Assembly (NCBI GenBank): GCA_018697195.1 | Contig: CM031859.1 | Location: forward strand, 51,584,261-51,648,260 | Length of the DNA stretch: 64,000 bases | Direction: 5' to 3' | Source of the DNA: Certhia americana | Lineage: Eukaryota > Chordata > Aves > Passeriformes > Certhiidae | In this document: one piece after another, positions 1 through 12,600 of the stretch | Layout: each line of letters begins with the position of its first letter | Numbering within the stretch: the first letter of the stretch is position 1 | Notes under the pieces: generated by a model | Databases searched by the model: none | What the model was told of the DNA's origin: nothing | The model's input: only the letters and a program-made list of their open reading frames with translations | Made by a program: the position numbers and the translations under genes

Positions 1-776
1 TTTGAACTGTATCCTAAGGACATCATACATACAAGGGTCATCTAGATCAGAAGAGCTGTTTCTTACAGGAAAGACAGAAACCAGAATGGTTTCAAAGCCT
101 TTTCTCTGAGCCAAAGCCCTTTTTTGTACACTACCACATTACCTGGTAGCTCAGGTTTCATTTGGATCAAAACCAAGCGAACTTAGTCCAAGTATGGCAT
201 GTGATGTTTATGCCAGTTTAAGGAATTATCCTGACTGCAGCAAAAGAGTTGTTACCTGATCCAGTATAAAAACTGCTGGGCAAAGGGGTTTTTTTGCCTT
301 TTTTTTTTTTTGGCAAAACATTTGGAAAGCATTGTTGCTATTAAGCATTTGTTTAAAATCATTCTGTAGCACATTGCCAAAATACCTGGCACAAGGAACC
401 CTAAAATCAGATGTACCCTCTCTTTGCATCTGTCAGTTGAGATGGAGACAGCTGACTGGGACAGAAATGTAGATTTTTTTTACTTCAGTGATACGATTTT
501 TTCATACGCTGGCATATGAGCATACTTTCCAGCATATTAGGAACATATTCTATTCCAGTCTTCTGATTTTATATAATTTTTATTTCAGTTATGTGTGCAA
601 GTGATAGGGAGATTGAAAAGTTATATAGCATCATCTAGTGTTCATATACAAATCTACAGGAGCCTGCAGTTTCACTAACCTCACTTATTCAGATTAACTG
701 GCATCAGTGTTGACCTAAAAGGAAAATGTGAGACCAATTCCTTATTTCCAGGTGTTGGCCTGTGGACTCTAAAGAA

Positions 777-779
<3 letters not shown>

Positions 780-807
<28 letters not shown>
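780..807. repeat. Poly(A) run, 28 bp
   Basis: Uninterrupted A run in the upstream intergenic region. No recognisable retrotransposon or retrogene precedes it. Confidence 0.95.
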
Positions 808-810
<3 letters not shown>

Positions 811-3800
811 AGAAAAAAAGACCTGTGCTATACCCATACTGTTAGCATTCACAGGAGTGGGACAACAACATTTAGTATTTTCTTGCAAGTATTTTTGCAG
901 ATAAGGCTAAGCCAAAGAATTCTGGTGTGTGATTTTAGTGTAAGGATGGATCATAGCCCAGGATCAGACCCTGCTGTACTTACTCTTATTTGACAAAATA
1001 AATTAGAATGCTATTTTTTTTTTTAAATACTTATTAAAAAAAAGAGGATCAGAACAGGAATCCAAATTTTCTGTCTCCAAGGCTAAGCATTTTAAATTAA
1101 ATTATTTAGAAGGAAATTAAATAGAAATCCAGGAGGGCATCACGGAGTTCAGAAACCTGCTTTCTATAAAGCATGTCTGGTTATGTTCATGTTTCTGGAG
1201 GGGGGTAGTCTTCTCCTTCTTAAAAGCTTAAGATTTAAAAATTTTAAGATTGTTTTTTCTTAACTGTTTACTGTGATTTTATGTGTAAAATAGCCAGCAG
1301 AGAGGTCTATGTTAATGCCAAAAAAAAGAGAAAAAAAAAAGAAGGAAAAAAAAGTACCCCTGGTCTTTCATTTAAATTTAGGCTACAGAGTAAGGCTTTC
1401 TTGTATCTGTGTCAGTGACAATCCTAAGCATCTCCAACAGGTCTCATCACTCTGGAAAAGGCAACCTCTGTTTTTAGAAAGCACAGCAGCTCCCTTCACA
1501 ATCCAAACAGCAGAAAAAGTGCAGATCAGATCTCCCCAGGTGTTTCTTCTAGATGGTTTTCCATGGTATGCCATCCCCTGTAAGTAAGCATCATATTGTG
1601 GCTCCCTGCAAAAAGCACAGAGCATGACCCAAGGGCTGGTGCAGGCAGGGAGGAGACAAAGAGAGGTTATATTGGAAAATAACAGGAGCAGGAGCAGAAC
1701 AGCCAGCCAGATGGCAGGCTGAGATAGGCATGCCTTTTTACCAAAAACACCCATTCTTGTCTTCTTGATGAGAATTAAAAGGGACAATTAAGTATGACTC
1801 AAGATTAGTAAGGTCATGTGACAGACTCATTTGAAGAAATGGCACTTCAGAACAGGCCAGGAATATTTGGGAAGCTGGACACTTTTTCTAGTGAAATCAA
1901 GGAGTCCTCAGAGGTTCTTGTTTGATAGGAACATCTGGGGGCTAAATGATTTCCTTTCAAACCTATTTAAAACTAAATGCAAGTTTCACTTGCATCCATT
2001 TGATAATCCAAGGCCTAATTTTTTGAAGACTTGGGACAACGGACTAGAAATTCCTGTCCTGCAATAGCTACCCAATTGTGTGCCTCAGGGATTTTTTATG
2101 GTCCCAAACTTGGTGGCCTTTGTAGAGATTAGTCATATCTATACAGCATATTATGCTGTATAATATCATCAGGTGGCTGTCAGATACAGGAAATGAATCT
2201 TTATGCATTGGACACTTGCATTATGGAATTGATATTGATATGTATGAAACCATGTCATGTGAGAATCTCAGAAGCAGAGCTGTCAGCAACACCCAAAAAC
2301 TGGAGTTTGGGGTGTGCTCTAAAAAGAAATAAAAGTTAAGGGAAAGAAAAGCATGAAGAACTGGTCAATGGAAAAGTTTATAATGTTTTCCAGAAAAAAA
2401 TATTCTTTTTGAAAAAATGTTCGTTTTCTGTCATCTTTCAACTTGGTGACATGACATCCATATACTATCATTTGGTCTCATTTCAATGTTCACTCTTGTG
2501 CAAGCATCTGTGAATACCCAGTTATTTCTGTCTTTTAATGCCTATCCATGCATGTTTGCTCCTTGCACACCTTTTCTGAGTTTATAGTACCATAATTATG
2601 TTTCAAAAATGACTGATTTGGTATAGGAATTATATGTTGAATATACATATTAGTTCAATCAAGTAAGTTTGGAATTTGTTTTTTTCTGAGTTACTCAGAT
2701 TTCTCTCCACGAGACTAAAATCTGTTTTTCTTGGATATCACCCTTATTTCCTCTCTCATTACAAATGAAACAGCAGAAACAAAATAGTGTGTTGTACACC
2801 AACACAGAATATCAATTAGAAACAACAAGAGTGTTATTCTTCTCCATGACACAAGCAAAATTGGGCAATAAATGTGAGGCTAATTTATACTTCGTGTTTT
2901 ATTTTACAACATTTCTTTCTAGTTGTGTTGTACTAAAATTTATTTTTCCTGCTTATACAGTGAAGACTAATCTATTTCTTTGAGAATATTTTTGTTAGCT
3001 CTCCTTTCCTTTCTTACAAGAAAGCTTCTCCCCTCCCCCTCCCTTTTATTTTTCAGTCTAAGGAAAATGGCTGCAGCTGGAAGAAGATGGTTAATGGTCT
3101 TCTTAAAATTTTCTTTTCAGTCTCTGAGTTTCAAGAGCTGATTTTAATTCCTAAATTAATTGTTTACTCCTTCCAAATGGGCAAAAAAAAGTAGCTATTT
3201 TTGGTCCAAGTTTCTAATTGATGCAGTTGTTTTGCATACTTCACATCAGTAAATCTGGGCACTAGCATCTAGCCACAGATTTACTGCTTTGGATATTTGT
3301 GTCTTTCTTTTAATGAATCTTTTCTATTATTTTCTTTTTTCTAATTAGTTATTCTCATTTTCATCTAACTGAAATGCCATGCTGAAATTATAACTGAAGA
3401 TCCAGTTTGTCTTATAAATGAATGTTTAATGACAAATTGAAAAATAAACCCAACTCACAATGTGATTCCAGTAATTTTTCCTGCAGTTTACTCTTTCCCT
3501 GGTGATATACAAACAAAGAGCCAAAAGGTTTCCTTGGCTTCATAAGCAGACTTTAAAGCTGTATTTGACAACAATTTCTAAGAAAAAATAGACATAATAT
3601 ATTAAAAATTTACTATCATCTTCCTCCATTAACCAGGTGTTTACAACTCAGATGCTCTCAGGAACATATCTCTCTATTTTGGTTATATGAACTTTTAAGT
3701 ACATATTTCAGTGAGTGAAGCCTTTGTATAGTCTGACTCAATAGAATGAATTCCATCACACCATGAAAATAAGGTTGAAGTATTTTATGGTAGGTGTTGA

Positions 3801-4038
3801 AAAGCTGACGCTGAAGACAGCATGCTGTAGGTGCTAAGTTCTACAGATATCTGACTCCGTGATCAGCTTCACCTTCAAGCTGAATTTAAAAAAGCAGTGA
3901 AGATTATGGTATAATCTGAACTAACATCTGAGTTAAATATACCCCCATAATACCATTATAAAAAAGAAAATTATAGGTTATTTCAAATTTTTCTCTTTTG
4001 GGTCTGATAATTTTTTTCTTGGCTGGTTGCTTTCATAG

Positions 4039-4090
4039 ATATACATACATACATACGTGTATATATATACATATACATGTATATATATTT
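4039..4090. repeat. ATAC/TATA simple repeat
   Basis: ATACATACATACATACGTGT followed by TATATATAC units, about 100 bp left of solo LTR copy 1. Confidence 0.85.
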
Positions 4091-4186
4091 ACAGATATTA
4101 AAACTGATCCTGCAAGCACACCTGTTCAGGAAATTTGAGTATGGTCTTGAATCCTTTGGAGCACCATGTAAAGTGCACCTAGGTAC

Positions 4187-4613
4187 TGTTAATATAGGGT
4201 TAAATGTTTTAAAAAACCATGTAGAAGTAGGCCGCAAGAATGCTTGGTATTAGGGATGGGTTAAAGGCTTACAGGAATGGGTACTTGGGGATTTCCAAAA
4301 TATCCACCCATAACGGGAACTGGTACTTGGGGTCTCCAAGACACCCACCCAGAGATAAGATTCGTACATGATGGTACAAGGATGGTACAAGGATGGGCTA
4401 ACTCTTATGAATCAATATGATAAGGTTGTTATAGTGATTATTGATGTAACTAGAGTTGTATAACTGCTATAGCTGAAATTGTATAAATATGTGCACCTTG
4501 GACGAAGACGACGGAGCTAGATTTGGGTTGCAATACCCCTAGTTCCCATGTGCTTCAATAAAAGCACCTGCATATAATCAATCTATGATTACGTGTGTTC
4601 CTGAACGCTAACA
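4187..4613 (+). mobile_element. Solo LTR of an endogenous retrovirus, copy 1
   Basis: A 427-bp LTR starting TGTTAATATAGGG and ending GAACGCTAACA, so it has 5-bp terminal inverted repeats TGTTA...TAACA. It is flanked by the 4-bp target duplication GTAC (4183-4186 and 4614-4617). Inside are a TATA-like TGTATAAATATG, a poly(A) signal in TTCAATAAAAGC and a short tandem GATGGTACAAG pair. No internal viral genes adjoin it, so it is a solo LTR left by LTR-LTR recombination. The 4-bp duplication fits class-I (gamma-like) elements. Confidence 0.88.
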
Positions 4614-4617
4614 GTAC

Positions 4618-6798
4618 CACCCATTACACAATTTGTGTGTAGCTTGCTCCTCAATCCATATTTTTACCTTGATGGTAATTAATTTTCTTTCATTATTATG
4701 ACCTGGAGCTCTGGAAATGTTGGATTTTCACTTGCCTTTGTAACCATTTGTCCAGCCAGACTTCCACCCATCCATTTTTCCATTCATGGAAAGAATACTG
4801 CTTCATCAGGGAGAGAAAAACTGCATATGGTAAAATTCCACCACAGACATGAATATGGTATTTCTTTGTGGGCTGATTAATCACAATTTATAGTCTGAAT
4901 TATCAGAATCTTCAGCACAGGTTACTTTTTTTGGTGAGGCAAGATCAGCAGGGAACACAGGAAGGTTTTTTCAGAGGGGAGAATGGAATTAATAGACAGC
5001 ATAAGAATGATGTTTTTCGAAAAAGGAGAAATGTTAGCTTTAAGGATCTAGGAAGGAGACAGGATATGATGATGCAACACCTCCTGCTAGATCCACCACA
5101 CACAGAGTATAATTTCTCCTCAGATGCCTGATACTCCTACCACAACATGTCTTACTCAGTGGTTAGGTCCACTCATGTGACCACATGGTTTGGCTGATGA
5201 CCTTTACTCACAACAACACCAGTAGCAATTTATAAACCCTTTTATGGCCCTGTTAAGGGGGTTTGCTGAAGGACACTGAAGCCATAGAGATCCTCCATGC
5301 CAAATACTAAAGGCTTGTGACATAAAAGAAAGTCAGTTCAAGACAATAGCTGCAGACAATAACAATAAGGATTAGTAAGAAACCTAAATATATCCACTGC
5401 TTTAAGCTTATTCAGTGAAATACATGAAGAATACTTCTAGCTACAGTGTAGTTGTCTTTCCCTGAAACAGATCACAGTCAAGGGGCACCCACAATTACTG
5501 GTGGAAGTGTCTAGGCATGAAAATAGGTGCCATGTGATAGGAGGCTCATACCAATGTCCCATCTAAATGAAAACTCATTATTCTTCCTCTTAGGACTGAT
5601 ACCCTAAAATGAAGTGAGCAAACCCTTCCTTTCAGTACTATTTTATGTGGCTGTAGGATAATGACTTTCCATGTTTACTTAAAGGTTTCTCACCCGCAAA
5701 ACTCTGTGTTAGTTCTGAATTAATCCCACTGATGCTTCTTCCTTTCCAGCTTTCTAGCTCCTTACTCAGTGTATACAGCCAGGACTAAGGAACATTATAG
5801 GTGATAGCTTAGGGGCTTAAGGCTGCCATTTCTTCTTGTGGTCACCTCAACTAATCTAATTGATGCTTATTAGCTTTTCTGTAAAATGAAAAAAATCTGT
5901 AGCCCACCTGAAATATGCAGCATTCTCCTTGAAACTTGATAATTACATATCAGACCTGAAATTACCACCTGTCATATCCTGCAGTCTTTTCCAGCATGTG
6001 ATTCTGCTGCAATGTCTCTAGGAACATGTCCTACTGAGTAACTGGTAGGGTACTTGCTGACAGGGTGGTGAACAGTGACGTTGACTTTACAAATAGTCTC
6101 CCTTAATCTCCCCCGTGCTTAAAATGCTGATATCCCTGGAGGAGTGCTATGACTCAACACCCAAAACCAACATCAATCAAGTCTAATTGTCATCACAAGT
6201 ACCCTCCCCTCTCCCCCCTCAGGAGAGCCAAACCAACTGGACTGGATTCCAAACTGGAAACACCAGCTTAGATATTTCTCAAAGGAAAACTGTTGTCCTT
6301 AAAGTCTTTCAGAAACTTCAGCAACTTGTTTGCACACACAGATAAGTGCAAAAACGAAGTAAGATCTGTAAACTGAATTATAATATTTTTCAGGAAGTTT
6401 TTTTTATTATGTTAATTAAAAATTATTGTTGACTCATTAAATATTAACTGTGTAATTGGAGTCCTTTCATTACCATAATAAGGCAAGAGGCTGAAACTTC
6501 CAAAAGTGAAGTCTCTAAGCAGTCTCTAAGTAGATGTATTCTTGTTCATTATTTCCCATTTAGTAGATATCACTTCTTTTTTCCTATAAAATATCTCAAA
6601 AATTGATACAAGGCAAACATTATGGCATTAATGTATCTCAATTCTGTGTTACAAGTCTTTTGAGAAAGTATGGCTTTGATTTACACTAGTGATTAATATT
6701 TTCATGCCTGCCTAGGTCAATGTTAGTAGGGTTTGCCTTTCTAGGTGGTAGAGCAGGAGAACAGTTTTTCATGCACAATAAAGTTCCACACAAACATG
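4618..6798. other. Unique spacer between the inverted solo LTRs
   Basis: 2.2 kb of AT-rich sequence with no retroviral motif and no gene recognised. This supports two separate solo LTRs rather than one provirus. Confidence 0.6.
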
Positions 6799-6802
6799 GA
6801 AC

Positions 6803-7229
6803 CGTTAGCGTTCAGGAACACACATAATCATAGATTGATTATATGCAGGTGCTTTTATTGAAGCACATGGGAACTAGGGGTATTGCAACCCAAATCTAGC
6901 TCCGTCGTCTTTGTCCAAGGTGCACATATTTATACAATTTCAGCTATAGCAGTTATACAACTCTAGTTACATCAATAATCACTATAACAACCTTATCATA
7001 TTGATTCATAAGAGTTAGCCCATCCTTGTACCATCCTTGTACCATCATGTACGAATCTTATCTCTGGGTGGGTGTCTTGGAGACCCCAAGTACCAGTTCT
7101 CGCCATGGGTGGATATTTTGGAAATCCCCAAGTACCCATTCCTGTAAGCCTTTAACCCATCCCTAATACCAAGCATTCTTGCAGCCTACTTCTACGTGAT
7201 TTTTTAAAACATTTAACCCTATACTAACA
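6803..7229 (-). mobile_element. Solo LTR of the same family, copy 2, inverted
   Basis: The reverse complement matches the LTR at 4187-4613 over its full 427 bp with about 10 differences by eye, all transitions. The flanking duplication is GAAC on plus (6799-6802 and 7230-7233), different from copy 1, so this is an independent insertion and not part of one inverted element. The last base of the terminal TAACA has changed to G. No viral coding sequence is attached. Confidence 0.88.
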
Positions 7230-7233
7230 GAAC

Positions 7234-9205
7234 CAGTGGTTCACTACCAAGGAATCTGTCGTGAGGATGTAAATATATGGTATCTCTGAAAAAAAAGTGA
7301 AGGTGCTTATTCACCTCTCTTTACCTTACATATCTTAAGCAAAATCACTCATGTAATGTAAATGTCTGGTCTCTTTCTCTAGAAGAATTCAAACTCTCAC
7401 CTTTGACTAAAGAAAAGCAAAAGTTTAGATTTCCAATTTGGACACTTTCACTTGTGGTAAAAATAAAAAAGAAAAAAGCAAAACCAACCCACTCTTACTC
7501 ATTCCTTCATGTTCCTAAATAAAGTTTCTACCTTAGTGCAATTATGAGCTTTGTGCCTTTTATTTCATAGACATATTTCCTTCATATATCTTGTACTTTA
7601 CCTGATGTGTGTTATCATTCTTCCTTTTTAGGTGAGACTTACTGCCCATTGTCTTAATTAGAGACTAATACATTTATATGAAATCAGCACAGTTCTTGGC
7701 ATTTGTTCTCAGGATTATGTAATAGAATGCCTTATTTCAAGGAAAAAAAAGAAGTACTTTTCAAAACATATCTGAAACTATTATTTCAGAATATAGATCA
7801 GAAATTATTTCAGAAAAGTAGTAAAAAATGATATTGATTGTATTTGATCTAAAAATATTTTTTCCATGTCCAGAGCTAAATTTGTAATTTCTACTCCCTC
7901 TGCAGTCAGTCAGGAGCAATACATCTTTCAGTGGTGTGCTTTAAATGAGTTACATTTTGGATATGCCTGATTCTCTAATGTGGTTATCAAGAGAATCTAC
8001 ATATCTAGGTTAATGTTAAAATGCCCACATTTGGGTTAGATAAATCCCATCCATAGAAGTTAATGAAAGAACGACTTGATTTTTCAAAACCTCTTCAAGG
8101 CATCATGATCAAATCTGTGTTAATCTCTGTTGAACACTATATTTCAAAATCCTTAGGGTTTCTCTCTCAGTAGCAGATAAAAAAGTTGCAGGTGATCATT
8201 GAAAAATTCTACTATTTACTAGGGAGTCTCCTTAATAAATGGAGTAAGTGCAAAATTTTTGAATTGAAATGATACATTTCTTTTGAATTTACTATCAGAA
8301 GTTTGCAGCCAGTTTTGGCTTGCTCCCACCCATGGGTTTAAGGCACCTTAGGCACACAAAGCCCAACTGAAACTCACAGAATTACTTCAAAGAAAAGGGG
8401 CATTTGCAGTTTTTCTCATGCAGATAAAAGACTACAACGATAACAAATCACATTTGTTTGCTGAGTATACTTTTGCAACCATTGCTTATCTGAGAAAAAG
8501 CAGCTGAAGATTATAAAGTCCTAGAATTCTTTGAAGGCAGCTGGACAATTTCACTTTTGTTGGAGTATAACTTGGACACCAGTTTTATCACTGTTGGCAT
8601 GGCCTTTGTGTTCTCTGTGGAGTCTACAGGATCATGGAGGTTTAATAGGAGACATTAGAGCTTTATAATGATGACCATTTCCACACAAGACAAGCCACTA
8701 TTAAATGTACAGCTCACCAGGTGTTACATGGCCTGAAGACAGGCTGTTCTGGCTGCTTCCAACACTCTTGTGACCTGAAGGCTGCAGGCAGTTGTCCCAA
8801 GGCCAAAAAACAAAGCTGACAATGGCAGCACCAGCAGCATGTCATTGCTGCTTTCTTGTCCATGCCTGGAGCCCTCCTCAGAATACCTCAGCCACAGCCT
8901 ATGTGTATGTTGATGTGAGACTTCTGCCACTGCTGTCCCTTCTTTATCCAAAGGAATTGGTCTGGGAAAGGAAAGGGAAGCTGACAGCTAGTAAGAAATA
9001 TGGACACAGAAAGTCTGATAGCGCAACTAAACAATGAGTATGGTAGCACCTCAACCATTTGGAAGTGTGTACATATATCATGGACAGCACAAATTTGGAG
9101 ATTTTCTGATTAGATTGATTCCTCTTAAACATCTGCTGGTGCTCCCTAGGTCTTTCAGAGAGGACAGAGCATTGCTCACAGTTGCTAGTTTGGCAGCTCC
9201 ACGTC
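7234..9205. other. LEG1 5' flank
   Basis: No gene seen. Overlapping ORFs on both strands at 8.7-9.3 kb are short and show no domain. Upstream LEG1 regulatory elements or a non-coding first exon could lie here. Confidence 0.5.
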
Positions 9206-9332
9206 AGGGTCACAGCTGGGAAGGGGGAAGGGAGTCAAAGACTTGTGCGTCTGAGTCAGCCTTTTTGCCCTGCCCTCACCTTTCCCGATAAAAGCCCTGC
9301 AGCCACAATCACCTGGGTCACAAACCTTCACA
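9206..9332 (+). promoter_or_regulatory. LEG1: Putative LEG1 promoter region
   Basis: Just upstream of the LEG1 ATG are a nuclear-receptor half-site-like AGGGTCA (9206-9212), a perfect AP-1-like TGAGTCA (9252-9258) and a TATA-like GATAAAAG (9287-9294). If the TATA-like box is used, transcription would start near 9315-9325 and the 5' UTR would be very short. These are motif matches only, and an untranslated upstream exon cannot be excluded. Confidence 0.35.
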
Positions 9333-9654
9333 ATGTGGCCCTGCTTTGGCATACATGCTCTTCTTGTTGTGACTGTTACCCTGAGTCCTGTGACTGCTGC
9401 AGTGCAGAGTGAAAACGATGTCACTGGAGAAGATGCCTATCCCCCTCTGTGGGACCTGGCCCCTGAAAACCTGCTGGATTTCCCAATAAAGGACAACAAA
9501 ATTGTCATCAATGCTTGGAACTATCGAGATCGACTGGGAGTCTATAAGAGCTTGCTTAATGCTTCAGCCAAATATTTTGTTGCCTTTGGACCCCAAAACA
9601 GTGGCAATATTCTCTGGGGGTTACCACTGCAGCATGGGTGGCAATTTCGTACAG
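9333..9654 (+). CDS. LEG1: LEG1 coding exon 1 (signal peptide and N-terminal core)
   Basis: Encodes residues 1-107 plus the first base of codon 108. The ATG at 9333 is chosen because it opens directly into a signal peptide: hydrophobic residues about 9-20 ([12 protein letters not shown]), with likely cleavage after TAA at about residue 23. The mature part starts VQSEND. The core contains the [15 protein letters not shown] segment, [17 protein letters not shown], an N-x-S site (NAS at 76-78) and [15 protein letters not shown]. The donor is ACAG|GTATGA, phase 1. Confidence 0.93.
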
Positions 9655-12600
9655 GTATGAATTATTTCCTTTAAATGTTGGATTAGCAAAGTGTTTGCCA
9701 GACCTACTTCTTTTCCAAGGTTTCTGCCTCATAAGCCCAGTATAGCCTCAGATGGTATAAACTTTGACAGAGCTGCCAATTTGAAAAAAAATGCTGACTG
9801 AACACCCTTACCTTGCTGAGGAATATCTATTAAAATTTCTTATAGGAAGAGGTCAGAATACCGATTTGTGGTATAGATGTGTATTTCAGCTAACTAAAGA
9901 TTTTTGGAAAGGCTTTCTCAGTTGCTTCAGTTTATGGAGATAGATTTCAGGGCATGCATTTTACAGATTTCAGGGCATGCATTCTACAGTCCTTAAAATG
10001 TTAACTAATTGACTTTTATTTTTGTTAATATACCAGCTTCTAGAGCTGGTTTGAGTTTCATTTCTAAGACGGATATTTGAAAGTCCGTGTCTCCCTCTGA
10101 GAACTTATTTCCATTTATTCTTCATGATCAATTTAGAAGTAGCCTCCTTATTTTCTAAACATGTTTTTTACAAAAATGGAAGTTGTTCTGTTTCTTGGGG
10201 GGTTTTTTGTTTGTGGGGTTTGTTTGATTATTTGATTTTGTTTTGTTCTGTTTTAAATTATATCCAGATTCTAAGGGTTTATCCCCTAAAAGCTGGTTGT
10301 TGACTAGGGCAGTCACTCTGGTTTGCTTGTTGTCCCTGCCAGGGGAGCAGACACAGGGACCCATATGAAAGGTCCCTTAAGGCTATAGGGATATCTTATA
10401 TGGGGCTTTATCAGAGAAGCCACTCTCACAGACTGCTTGACACACAGCAGTCTGTGTAGCTTTCCATTCCAGGCCAGAGTTGACTTGCTTTGTTCTAGCA
10501 ACCAGAAAAGGGGGGAAGAAGGAAATAAGAGTCAATGAGGTTTTCAGAAACTTGTGCCTGGTGGTAACAAGGGGTAAACAAATGCATCTGTCTGCCTGTT
10601 GTTTTCTTTATTGGATGTAACCTGTAGCCACATGAGGTTGTGGTTTGGGTGACACTGAGAGAAGACAGAGGCGCTGCAGCTGGTGGTGAAGGAAGGCTGC
10701 CAGCATTTAGTCACACCTAATGGAAAATTTACCCCTAAGTCAAAGTGAGAAAAACAAAATAGTAAGCAAAATCCAAGCAGGAAACTAGCGGCAAACAGAT
10801 AGCAATAAAAAGAATTTAGCTGGAGTTTAGGCAAGCTTTTTCCTCTTTCCCTTCTTTATGTATACAAAAAGAAGAGCAGATGAAAAGGATGGCAGGTACA
10901 ACAGGAGAATTGACCCAATGTGTGGCAGAGGCAAAGTTGACTGGATGCAGCAGCTGCAGTTGAGTGGTGACCTGCTGGAAAGGAGGGGTTGTGGAATATG
11001 GCCTCACCCATAAAGTGAGGATGTGCCTTGCTGCAGTGACAGTTTCCAAGTAGAGACAAGGGACATAATTTGTGAGGGCAAGATTTGCCCCTGGTTGCAT
11101 AGACAGGTAAAGATGTACAGTCACCTGCTAAAGAATCATAGGACTGACACTTCGACAAAGGAGATATATTTTTAAATTTACGTGATCAGAAGGTTAAAAA
11201 ATACTAAAAGGAGAAATATCACATAGCTGGAAGTAGTTTTACAGTAGAAAAAAATGTGAGAAGTTGAAGGATAAATGACTAAGGAACAAAGAATGACATA
11301 ATTCTGATGCATATAGTAGTGAGGTTAGCAAAAGGCTAAACCTAATCCTGATAGGCGGTGGGATAGATTATTGAGGAATGAATGAAGCATCTGTATATCA
11401 ACATAAAAAGCCTGCAAAAACAAAAGCAGGATATGAGTTCCTGGTGCAAGACAACAGAACTTTGAAAATGCTACAAAATTTGTTGAATTTCAGTTCTGTC
11501 TGGTCCTGAAAGTTATGTTACTGAGAGAATACTTTTATCAATGTGTTTCTGTGTAAGCTATAAAGAACAAGTGAAGCTGTTACTTATTAAGAGTGGTACA
11601 AAGATTTGCAATTATCCACTCAGAGATATGAAATTAAATCAGTAATTTGCCTAAATTTACAGCAAAAACAAGGATCCTGAGACAGCATGGCTGTTAGGAA
11701 TGAGATTGTGGAAGCAGAAATCATCACTTGGGAGGTGAAGCTAAACTGATAGTCCCACCTACAGAAACTGAGGAAACAGGATAGCCTCTATCCCCACTTC
11801 ACATACAGAAGTAAAAATCCAAGATCAGGAACTTTAAGAAAGATTCATGTGGTATTGTATGTCTGAAGAGCAAGAAAGGTTGTTCCTTTATTTAAGAAGA
11901 AAAAAGGAGATAAGGATACATATATTTATTTGTCTTATATCAGCAATAAACAAGGCATTAGGACAAGAGGAAAAATGTTTAATGACATGGAACTAGATAG
12001 AAAAAGGGATAAAGCACAGGTTATGCAAATCAAAGGTAGATCATGTCAGGCTAATTTGATATCTTCTTTCATGATATAGATGTTGGGGTTTTTTCAAAGT
12101 TCAGAAATGCATTTACTCCCTTTGTAAAAGCAAAGCTTAGAGTGAAAATTTTTAAATGATACTTTACAAGACAAGGGAATTGCAAATCTGGTAAAGGAGC
12201 ACCTGAAGGAGAATTTAGTGATAACTGTTGCTAAAAGAAGTCTACAGGTAAGTGGAGGATGTGCTAGGAGTTCTTCATCAGCAAGATGAGAACTGCATTT
12301 AGCGCTTTCAGTAACAACATTTCCGCAAAAAATAGTGGGGAAATCTTGCTGGTGAGGTTGCGCATAGTTACCAATAACACAGCTGGGAGGCACTGTCAAT
12401 ACAGATTAGCTTGGGTAGACCTGAAGACAGAAATAACAATCACATTAAGAACCGGGAATAGGAGGGAGTAGAGACAACAAAAATGGTGTGGAGACCTGTA
12501 AGTGCAGTTAATGCTTCCATCTTCAATTTCTACATATCTTGTAATTATCAGTGATACTGCCTGGGAAATCTTCATTTTCTCAAAACACCAAAACACTGAA

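Larger units (their letters stand above)
1..4182. other. Intergenic DNA upstream of LEG1, left part
   Basis: AT-rich. Apart from the poly(A) run at 780 and the ATAC/TATA repeat at 4039, I see no gene, exon with splice sites, or recognisable transposon. The short ORFs show no family likeness. Confidence 0.6.

Noticed and set aside
1383..1787. 134-codon minus-strand ORF in the left intergenic region
   Set aside because: No domain, no splice or promoter context, and no recognisable homology; consistent with chance.
4183..7233. One provirus or large foldback transposon bounded by the two LTRs
   Set aside because: Each LTR has its own, different 4-bp duplication and the spacer shows no viral or transposase sequence.
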